Program-made: the position numbers and the translations under genes
NCBI GenBank assembly: GCA_008330645.1
Contig: VLTN01000068.1
Span: 121,325 to 185,324 of the forward strand
From: Cafeteria roenbergensis
Lineage: Eukaryota > Sar > Bigyra > Bicosoecida > Cafeteriaceae
DNA: 64,000 nt
Reading direction: 5' to 3'
The notes under the pieces: model-generated
What the model saw: only the letters and a program-made list of their open reading frames with translations
Databases searched by the model: none
Told to the model about the DNA's origin: nothing
In this document: piece after piece, positions 41,801-51,300 of the stretch
Numbering within the stretch: position 1 is the stretch's first letter
Layout: the number at the start of each line of letters is the position of its first letter

Positions 41801-42998
41801 ACATCGCGCTCTTCCGTGGTTGCCTTGAGCGCGTTGGAAAGGCGCTCTGCGGACGGCCTCTGCCCGCACCATGCAGCACGAGGCAGCTCTTCGCGGTTGC
41901 GATGTGACGGGGTTGCCATTCCGCGCGCAAGGAGCTGCTGAGGAGAGTCGCCACAAGAGTGCTCGCTCCCAGCCACAATCGCAGCGGGGTCGCGCCTTGA
42001 GCGGGTGCTGTGGAGCTCAACAGCGAGCGTGCCAAGGGACGACTCGTACTGGCGCCGAAGGCGCTCGAGCTCGACTGCGTGCTGGAGCTTCAACCGGTGC
42101 AAGCTGTCTTGGAGCCGCTGCAGCTCGCCTGCACGCGCGGCGTGGGGCCCGCGCCGGTCCCGCGTCGAAGGCGTGGCAGGCGACTTTCCTGCCCTGGGCG
42201 AGGCGCGCGAAGATGCCTCAGCCCGATCCAGGTCCAGCCAAGCGGCGCCTCGTCTGGCCGAGTCGCCGCTGCCGGCGCCTCTGTCGGCCGGGCCTTCGCT
42301 GGCTCGATGGACGCGCACCTGAAATACGGGGGCTGTGGGGGATCGGTTCCGCCGCCGGGAGGGGGAAAGGCTCACGCCGCCTGTGGCCGAATCTGGGGCA
42401 GGCGCGTCCGCTGGCAATGCGACGACCCTAGTGTGTGCACCGCGCTCGGAGGAGTGCCGGCGAGGCCGGTCAGGCCCCGCGCTCGGCCGAAGGCCAGCAG
42501 AAGCGAGCGACTCGGCTGCTGACGCGACTGCTGCTTGCAAGTCAGCGGCGAGCTGGTGCGGTGCGCAGCCTGCTGAATTGTCCATCGGTTGCAGCGCCGA
42601 GGCCGCGTCGCCGCCGGGGCCGGCCTGCGAAAGCCGGGCTGCGCACTTGGTCGCCGCTGACTCCAGCGCTTGGATCGCAGCGTCGTACGCGCGGAGCTGG
42701 GCCGTCTGCCCGCCGATCTGCGAGGCCGGCAACAGCAGCAACAACGCACCCTCCAAGTTGCCCCCGTCGGCTTGCCGCGCGGACCGCTGGGAACGGCCCG
42801 AGCTGGCAGCCGCGACTGGGAGCGGGCTCCAGCGACGCGCGCACCGCAGCTGCGTGCAACGGGCGTCCTCACCACTCGCTCTTGCCAAGCCACCTCGTCC
42901 GCGAGCTCGCGGAGCTCGGCGCGGCATTGCGCCAGCTTGGGGTCGCCGAGGCCGCCGGCTCCCCGGCCCGGGCCCTCAGTGGGGGCTGGCGACTGCAT
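38860..42998 (-). CDS. Long coiled-coil protein (1350 aa) with 18-residue repeats
   Basis: Exon 1 (42998-42873, 42 codons, MQSPAPTEGPGRGAGGLGDP to VAWQERV) joins in phase through an 86-nt intron (GTG|GTGAGG to TTCCCAG) to exon 2 (42786-38860). The protein is rich in Ala, Arg, Glu and Gln. Helical segments include LQRLQDSLHRLKLQHAVELE near 270, FRATAERLAATVQSLRREL near 575 and long heptad-like runs towards the C-terminus (residues 900-1230). Residues about 665-815 are eight near-identical copies of LEQELDAARREGAAEAAR. A short CxxC (IPCKVCG) lies near 525. The family is unknown; the build suggests a structural, cytoskeletal or centrosomal/basal-body scaffold, but nothing in the sequence settles this. 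It is divergent from the proton pump. Confidence 0.7.
40468..40911. repeat. 54-bp coding tandem repeat, eight copies
   Basis: Inside the coiled-coil gene the 54-bp unit (on the plus strand beginning CTCCTGCTCGAGCCGCGCC) recurs eight times plus a partial. Copies differ at few positions (one has CAGG for CTGG, giving Trp for Arg; others C/T silent changes). It encodes 18 residues per unit and keeps the frame. Confidence 0.9.
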
Positions 42999-43826
42999 CG
43001 ATCTAGGAGCCCAACCCCGGCGCTGCCCAGCAGCCAGCCAGGGGTCGGTCGGGCAGGCGTGGCGCAACACCGGCTCGGAGGGGGCTGCGCTCGGCCAGTG
43101 CGGGCGGGCTCGGATATTGCACCGCCCGTCAAATATGCGGCACAGTGCGCTGACGGGCCGCGCCGCCTCCTGGCCCCGGCTGCTTGGCTCGCACGCTGCC
43201 TCGGGCCCGCGCCGTGTTCTGCACTGCTCCTATTCACGCCCGGGCAGGCGCATCCCGCGCGCGCCCGCTGGCAACTGAGCGCGCTCGAGTGAGCGCTCTG
43301 GGCGAAGGGGGTTGCGCAGCTCTGGCAACGTGCGCCAGGCGACAGGCGCTTGCGCTGTCTCGGGCCCGGCCCGGCGCGGCGGCGCTGCGGGCGAATCGGT
43401 CCCACTCCCCCGCCCCCCGCGCCGTGCTGAAGCATGTGCTCTCGTCGATTGCAGGGGGCAGGGGCCGGCTCCGTGCAGCCCAAGGCGGGCGCCGCCATCA
43501 GCGACCATTGCAGCCGATGTCTGTGCGTCAGAATGAGTCACACGCGCAACCAAATGCAGTTGTGGCACCGGAGCCTTTGCGGCCTCGCAGCGCTCCCTGC
43601 CGGCGCCCCCTCCCCGCGCCGCCTCGCCCAGGCCCAAGTCGTCTCTCATGCGGATGCGAGGGTGCGATCGTCGGGCCAGCAGAGCGTGTTGCACGCTTGC
43701 CAATCGCCAGAAGGAGCGCGAGCTTCGAGCCAAACAGCACACCTGACCCATCTCAGGGGAAGTTTGCGCGCGCTTGACCGCCCGTCCCCACGCGCACCCC
43801 CGGAACCCGCCCCGCTGTCGCCGGCC
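42999..43826. promoter_or_regulatory. Divergent intergenic region (coiled-coil gene / proton pump)
   Basis: 828 bp between the two start codons. Short open frames on both strands carry no domain. Probably promoters and leaders of both genes. No TATA box recognised. Confidence 0.3.
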
Positions 43827-46800
43827 ATGCCTGAACCCGCGGCCGCCTCGCCCACGCCTGGTGCGATCCACGTGACGAGCGAGAAGAGCACGGCCGAGCT
43901 GCCCGACACCGAAGAGACGCGGATTTTTTATTCGGTGAGCGGCTGACCATTCCACTGGCCGGCGCGGCTGCGCCACGCGTGGCCCCCGCGCGCTCCAGAC
44001 CGCAGCCGGGGGCGCCTGCGGGGCCGGGGGCGGGGCGGCCACGCGCAGTTGCGGCGTGGCGGGCGCAGATGTGGCCCGTGACAGCAGCTGGCTTCGCTGG
44101 CGGCCGTTGCTGCGCGATGGCGCGGTCGGACCCTTCCGGCGTAGCCGGAGCGCGCGCGCGCAGCAAAGCTGCCCCGCCCCCGTTCCGCGGCGGAGCCTGG
44201 CACACAGCCCCGCCACGCGCGTGGTCCAGCACGACCTCCTGTTGCGTCCGGGCCCGTCCCCCTTGACTGGCGCCGCGTCACGGCGCGCTGCCGCGCTCAC
44301 GTTTCCGGGCACGGGCGACGTGTTTTTCCGCGGAGTCAGGCGTCCCCCTCTCTGTTCCGGGAACGCTTCACTCCAACAAAACGCCGCGCCCCTCGATTCG
44401 CGGCCGCGCCCCCTCCCCCCCCCCCCCCCGCCGCCTTACCCCCCTCTTCCCCCCCGCCTTACCCCCCTCTTCCCCCCCTGCCTGTTTGTGCGAGCCGCAG
44501 GCCGACCTTGAGCATGGTCTGGACGAGAAGGCGATCGAGACCTTGCGCGACCAGTACGGCCCAAACGAGCTCGAAGACGACGAGCAGAACATCTTGCTCA
44601 AGTTCCTTTCCTACTTTTGGGGCCCAATGCCCATCATGATCTGGGTCGCCATCATCATCGAGATTATCAAGACGGCCATCACAGGCCAGGGCTTCGAGGA
44701 CTTCATCGTCCTTTTGGTGCTGCAGATCCTCAACGGCGTGGTTGGCTTCATCGAGGAGAACAACGCCGGCAACGCCATCGCGGCGCTCAAGGACAAGCTG
44801 GCTCCCGAGTGCAAGGTGCTGCGGACCGTCGGCGGCGCCGTGAAGCGCGAGAAGATCAAGTCCCGCGAGCTGGTGCCCGGCGACGTCGTCGAGCTCAAGC
44901 TCGGCGACGTGGTGCCCGCCGACTGCATGCTCGTGGGCGACCCACGCAAGGAGACGGACCAGCTGCAGGTGGACCAGTCCGCCCTGACGGGCGAGTCCCT
45001 CCCCAAGACCATGTACGCGCACGACAAGATCAAGATGTCCTCGCTCATCAAGCAGGGCGAGATGAAGGCCGTCGTTGTGGCGACTGGCAAGAACACCTTC
45101 TTCGGCAAGGCTGCTGGCTTGCTCAAGATTGAGGACAGCGCTGGCCGCTTCCATAAGGTGCTCTTCCGGATCACGCTCGGGCTGCTCGCACTCTCCTTGG
45201 TCCTGTGCGCCATCATCTTCACGGTCCTTGTCGTAACCGCCGCCGACTCGGCGCCAAGCATCGGCGAGGAGTCGTCCTCCACGTTCCTTCGCGCCCTCTC
45301 CATCGTCATCGTGCTGCTCGTCGCATCCATCCCAATCGCCATGCAGGTCGTTTCGACTTCCACCATGGCCGTCGGCGCCCGCCACCTCGCATCTCGCAAA
45401 GTCATCGTTGCGCGTCTGAGTGCGATCGAGGAGCTGGCCGGGATGAGCATCCTCTGCTCCGACAAGACCGGCACCCTCACCAAGAATGAGCTCACTCTGA
45501 AGCCGCCCACCCTGTTTGGTGACATGAGCAAGGACCATCTGGCATTCGTTTCGGCCCTGGCCGCCAACCGTGCCTCGTCGGACATGGACGCTATCGACAA
45601 GGTCATCGTCGAGAGCATCCCGCAGCGCAAGGAAGGGGACAGCGAGGATTGCTGGACCCACGAAAAGCTCGACAGCTACGTGATGGAGCACTACGCTCCC
45701 TTCAATCCGACCGTGAAGCGCACAGAAGCCAGCTTGACCGCACCAGATGGATCGCCGCTCCGCGTGACCAAGGGTGCGCCTCAGATCGTGCTTCGTATGT
45801 GCGTGGACGCCGGAAATGCCGACAAGGCCCTGGTCGACCGCGTTGAGGCCAAGATTCAGGAGTACGCCGACAAGGGCTTTCGCACCCTCGGCGTCGCAAC
45901 GGCGGACAACGCCCTCGACCTGGATCCCAACTGGCAGTTCCAGGGCCTGCTGTCCCTGTTTGACCCCCCTCGTGACGACACTGCCGAGACAATCAAGGCC
46001 GCCATGGCCAGCGGTGTCGATGTGAAGATGATTACGGGCGACCAGCGCGCCATTGCTGTGGAGACCTGCCGCCAGCTCGAAATGGGCACCAAGATCTTCG
46101 ACACGGAGATCCTCAACTCGACCACAACAACGGACGCGGAGAAGTCTGACTCAATTTTCAAGGCGAACGGCTTCGCCGAGGTGCTCCCCGAGCACAAGTT
46201 CATCATTGTGCAGGCCCTCCGCGAGCGCGGCATCGTGACCGGAATGACCGGTGACGGGGTCAACGACGCACCCGCCCTGAAGCGCGCCGACATTGGCATT
46301 GCCGTTGAGGGCGCCACAGACGCTGCCAAGGCCGCCGCTGACATTGTTCTCATTGAGCCCGGACTGAGCGTCATCATCGACGCCATCCAGCAGTCCCGCA
46401 AGATCTTCCAGCGCATGCGCAACTACGCCATCTACCGCATTGCCTGCACGCTTCAGCTTATCCTCTTCTTCTTCTTCGCAATCATCTCCGTGCAGCCGGC
46501 GACGTCGTCCTTCTACGGGGCGGCCAAGATCGGCAACGCCGCCGTTCCTTGCGCCGTAGCAGTCAACGGGTCCGTGGCCAACGGCCTGGAGCCCTTTGCA
46601 GACGGCACCATCGCCCCGCCCGAGGGCAGCGGCCTAGCGGCCACGCCCCAGTGGTGGTGTGCGCACGAGGCTGCCTTTGTGCTGCCAGTCATCTCCCTCG
46701 TGGTGATCACCATCATCAACGACGGCACCATTATCACCATCGCGCACGACAAGGTCATTCCCGCTGGCTCTCCCCAGGGTTGGGACTTGACCGAGATCAG

Positions 46801-47587
46801 CATCGTGGCCACGGTGCTTGGCTTGTCTGCCTGCCTTGGCTCCATGCTCCTCCTTGTGTTCGCGCTCCAGTCCAACCAGTACAGGTACGAGCTCGGCGGA
46901 GGCGAGGTCAGCTTCTTCGGCAACCTCCTTGGCGACGAGACGCACCACTACGTGACCTGGGGCCAGGCCCAAACGATGATGTACCTGAAGGTATCCGTCA
47001 GCGACTTCCTCACCGTCTTTGCGGCTCGCACCCGCAGCTTCTTCTGGGAGCGACGCCCGGGCTACGCTCTTGCGACTGCCTTTGTGATTGCCTCGGCCGC
47101 GTCCACGCTGCTCGCCATCTTCTGGCCCACGGCTTTCAATGACATTAACAACGTTTCCGCGTACAAGAGCGGAGGCATCAACATGATCATGGCCCCGCTA
47201 AGCACCAACCCGTACGCCGTCATCACCATCTGGGTCTACTGCCTCATCTGGTTCGTCGTGCAGGACGTCATCAAGGTGATTGCCTACTACGTCATTGACA
47301 ACTTTGTCAACGCTGAGGCCACGCAGCAGGCTCGGGCCGCAGCCCAGCGTGCCCAGGTGAGCAACATGATGGCAACCGAGGAAAAGTCCCGCCCGGCCAA
47401 GGTTCGCACCCGCGCCGCGAGCTTCAATACCATGCCCACCCCCGAGGAAACCGCCACTGAGATGCGCTTCAAGAAGCTCGAGGACGAGATCCGCATGCTC
47501 AAGGCCATCCTTCGCGCACGCGGCTCCATCGCCGAGGCGGAGGAGGGTGAGGAGGGGACCGCCGCCTCGGCGGCCGCAGCCGTCTGA
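43827..47587 (+). CDS. PMA1: P-type plasma-membrane H+-ATPase (P3A)
   Basis: Exon 1 (43827-43934, 36 codons, ending EETRIFYS) joins across a 566-nt intron (TCG|GTGAGC; acceptor GAGCCGCAG) in phase to exon 2 (44501-47587), starting ADLEHGLDEKAIETL. Total 1064 aa. Seen: the N-terminal P3A segment YGPNELEDDE, first membrane pair near 60-110, LTGES at 198-202, catalytic phosphorylation site CSDKTGTLTKNE with Asp at 357, KGAP nucleotide-binding loop, MITGDQRAIAVET, TGDGVNDAPALK at 618-629, then the helical bundle with LILFFFFAIISVQP. These mark a proton-pumping P-type ATPase of the fungal/plant/protist group. It energises the plasma membrane for secondary transport. A 45-residue loop (residues about 700-745) between membrane helices is longer than usual. 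The C-terminus ends acidic and Ala-rich. The intron is extremely pyrimidine-rich. Confidence 0.93.
44399..44480. repeat. Poly-C / pyrimidine tract in the proton-pump intron
   Basis: An 82-bp stretch almost wholly C and T, including a run of more than ten C and two copies of CCTTACCCCCCTCTTCCCCC, ends just upstream of the acceptor at 44500. It is likely to act as an exaggerated polypyrimidine tract, and would be prone to length change. Confidence 0.8.
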
Positions 47588-48340
47588 GCGAATGGCCCCG
47601 CTGTCGTCGGTGTGCGCGCGTTCCAGAAGCGCTCCAGGCAGGCACGGGCACCTCGGTCGGGTGAGCATGCCCATGAGCCTGCGGCAAGGTTGCATTGCTT
47701 GCCGCGCTCGCGCGCTTCCCGTCGCACGGGGAACGCCTGTGCTCTGTGAAGGCCTCTGCGAAACGCTTGGCAACGCCCTAGCGTGGAGTTGTCCCAATGA
47801 CGAGAGCCACCGCGTTTGCGCTGCACCACACGCCCACAAGTCGGCTCGAATCCAAAGACCTCCTGACCTGTACGGACGTTGAGAGGCCGCGTGCTGATGA
47901 AAGACCGATGTTGACCGAAATGGCTCAAGTTCGGCGCGGCCGGGACCACACGGGGTCGCCCAAGGAACGGGACGCAGGGGTCAAACGAGTTTACGCACAC
48001 ACCACACGGGGCACGCGCGCGAGACGGTACGGGGGGTTCGCCCGGGAAGCCCATGTGGGCTTGAGCGCCGGGTGCGCTCGCTTCTCGGAGGGCGCAAACC
48101 GATTGACGATCGGCGAGGTGCAGCTCTGCCGTAGGAAGCAGAGCCACATGCGCTCGCAAGGTTTTTACTGTGGCGCTTCGACGCCAACCCAGTTGAACAG
48201 CAGCCCTAGATTTCGATCATTCCCAGGGACAGCAGCACAAGATTGACATCACAAACATGTCAGCTCCGTCCGGGCCCGCCAGCTGCCCCAGCGGCACTGC
48301 AACGTTTAGCAGCGAAACGCATCGCTTTCCTGGAGCTACC
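47588..48340. other. Intergenic region with dispersed repeat copy A
   Basis: 753 bp between the proton-pump stop and the last exon of ankyrin gene 1. It contains the 114-bp repeat copy described separately. Otherwise I see no gene. Confidence 0.5.
47875..47988 (+). repeat. Dispersed repeat, copy A (inverted relative to 57953-58066)
   Basis: These 114 bp recur in reverse complement at 57953-58066 with about three mismatches by eye. Weaker similarity continues for perhaps 80 bp beyond 47988. The minus strand keeps an open frame (FDPCVPFLGRPRVVPAAP...) that is preserved in the other copy. Confidence 0.85.
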
Positions 48341-51300
48341 TCAGCCTCTCAGCTTGTTGGCCGCGTGACCCCATGTTGCAAGGGAGTGGCGTCGGTGCCA
48401 CCGAGGAAGTCGCTCAGCGCCGCGGAGCAGAGTCTGGCATTCGCGGCAGGAGGAGATAGTGACGGCATTCACCCCGTTCTGCGACACGGGTATGTTTCGG
48501 TTGTTGAGCGGGCAGCTCAATGCGGGGTCAGAGCGTGCGCTATGGCTAAGGGACACATGGCTGCGAACACAGAGCTGGCCACCCTGCGGCAATGCGAGCT
48601 GGCAGCTCAGTTGCTCACGATATCGGTGGCATCCACGCTGGCGCCACGGTCGAGCAGCATCCGCACGATCTCCACGCGACCGCAGCAAGAGGCCCACATC
48701 AGCGCCGTTCTTCCATGCTGCGGAGACACACAACCCCAGCCAGGCGCGCACTCGCTGCACATCGACCCTCCGCACACCAACGCTCGCTGCCCTCGTCACC
48801 GTCTCGGTCGGCCGCTTCGCCCGGCCACGCTCCATCCGCTGCGGCCTGGGCCCGGCTGCGCCTGTGCAGGGTCGACGGCGGCGCGGCGAGGCACGCGGGC
48901 TGGCTCACGTCATCGGTGGCATCCACGCTGGCGCCATGGTCGAGCAGCATCCGCACGATGCCCACGTGGCCGTTCGTGGATGCGCACACCAGCGCCGTGC
49001 TTCCAGACTGCGGAGACACACAACCCCAGCCAGGCGCGCACTCGCTGCACATCGACCCTCCGCATACCAACGCTCGCTGCCCTCGTCACCGTCTCGGTCG
49101 GCCGCTTCGCCCGGCCACGCTCCATCCGCTGCGGCCTGGGCCCGGCTGCGCCTGTGCAGGGTCGACGGCGGCGCGGCGAGGCACGCGGGCTGGCTCACGT
49201 CATCGGTGGCATCCACGCTGGCGCCACGGTCGAGCAGCATCCTCACGATGTCCACGTAGCCGTGCTTCGTGGCCCACAGCAACGCCGTCGTGCGATACTG
49301 CTATGCCGAGTCATCACCAGACAGGCAATCACTCCACCCGGGTCACCGCAAGTCAACTCGCCTCACGCCAATGCTCGCTGCCTCGACCAAGCGACTCGCT
49401 TTAGCAGGCCACCGTGACACAACACGCTCCATCCGCTGCGGCCTGGGCTCAGCTGCGCCTGTGCAGGGTCGACGGCGGCGCGGCGAGGCACGCGGGCTGG
49501 CTCACGTCATCGGTGGCATCCACGCTGGCGCCACGGTCGAGCAGCATCCTCACGATGTCCACGTAGCCGTGCTTCGTGGCCCACAGCAACGCCGTCGTGC
49601 GATACTGCTATGCCGAGTCATCACCAGACAGGCAATCACTCCACCCGGGTCACCGCAAGTCAACTCGCCTCACGCCAATGCTCGCTGCCTCGACCAAGCG
49701 ACTCGCTTTAGCAGGCCACCGTGACACGACACGCTCCATCCGCTGCGGCCTGGGCTCAGCTGCGCCTGTGCAGGGTCGACGGCGGCGCGGCGAGGCACGC
49801 GGGCTGGCTCACGTCATCGGTGGCATCCACGCTGGCGCCACGGTCGAGCAGCATCCGCACGATGCCCACGTGGCCGTTCGTGGATGCGCACACCAGCGCC
49901 GTGCTTCCAGACTGCGGAGACACACAACCCCAGCCAGGCGCGCACTCGCTGCACATCGACCCTCCGCACACCAACGCTCGCTGCCCTCGTCACCGTCTCG
50001 GTCGGCCGCTTCGCCCGGCCACGCTCCATCCGCTGCGGCCTGGGCCCGGCTGCGCCTGTGCAGGGTCGACGGCGGCGCGGCGAGGCACGCGGGCTGGCTC
50101 ACGTCATCGGTGGCATCCACGCTGGCGCCATGGTCGAGCAGCATCCGCACGATGCCCACGTGGCCGTTCGTGGATGCGCACACCAGCGCCGTGCTTCCAG
50201 ACTGCGGAGACACACAACCCCAGCCAGGCGCGCACTCGCTGCACATCGACCCTCCGCACACCAACGCTCGCTGCCCTCGTCACCGTCTCGGTCGGCCGCT
50301 TCGCCCGGCCACGCTCCATCCGCTGCGGCCTGGGCCCGGCTGCGCCTGTGCAGGGTCGACGGCGGCGCGGCGAGGCACGCGGGCTGGCTCACGTCATCGG
50401 TGGCATCCACGCTGGCGCCATGGTCGAGCAGCATCCGCACGATGCCCACGTGGCCGTTCGTGGATGCGCACACCAGCGCCGTGCTTCCAGACTGCGGAGA
50501 CACACAACCCCAGCCAGGCGCGCACTCGCTGCACATCGACCCTCCGCACACCAACGCTCGCTGCCCTCGTCACCGTCTCGGTCGGCCGCTTCGCCCGGCC
50601 ACGCTCCATCCGCTGCGGCCTGGGCCCGGCTGCGCCTGTGCAGGGTCGACGGCGGCGCGGCGAGGCACGCGGGCTGGCTCACGTCATCGGTGGCATCCAC
50701 GCTGGCGCCACGGTCGAGCAGCATCCGTACGATCTCCACGCGACCGCAGCAAGAGGCCCACATCAGCGCCGTTCTTCCATGCTGCGGAGACACACAACCC
50801 CAGCCAGGCGCGCACTCGCTGCACATCGACCCTCCGCACACCAACGCTCGCTGCCCTCGTCACCGTCTCGGTCGGCCGCTTCGCCCGGCCACGCTCCATC
50901 CGCTGCGGCCTGGGCCCGGCTGCGCCTGTGCAGGGTCGACGGCGGCGCGGCGAGGCACGCGGGCTGGCTCACGTCATCGGTGGCATCCACGCTGGCGCCA
51001 TGGTCGAGCAGCATCCGCACGATGCCCACGTGGCCGTTCGTGGATGCGCACACCAGCGCCGTGCTTCCAGACTGCGGAGACACACAACCCCAGCCAGGCG
51101 CGCACTCGCTGCACATCGACCCTCCGCACACCAACGCTCGCTGCCCTCGTCACCGTCTCGGTCGGCCGCTTCGCCCGGCCACGCTCCATCCGCTGCGGCC
51201 TGGGCCCGGCTGCGCCTGTGCAGGGTCGACGGCGGCGCGGCGAGGCACGCGGGCTGGCTCACGTCATCGGTGGCATCCACGCTGGCGCCACGGTCGAGCA

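Noticed and set aside
44486-44500. Non-ATG start just upstream of the proton-pump main exon
   Set aside because: The sequence before 44501 is intron with an acceptor. A phase-matched 36-codon exon with a proper ATG lies at 43827.
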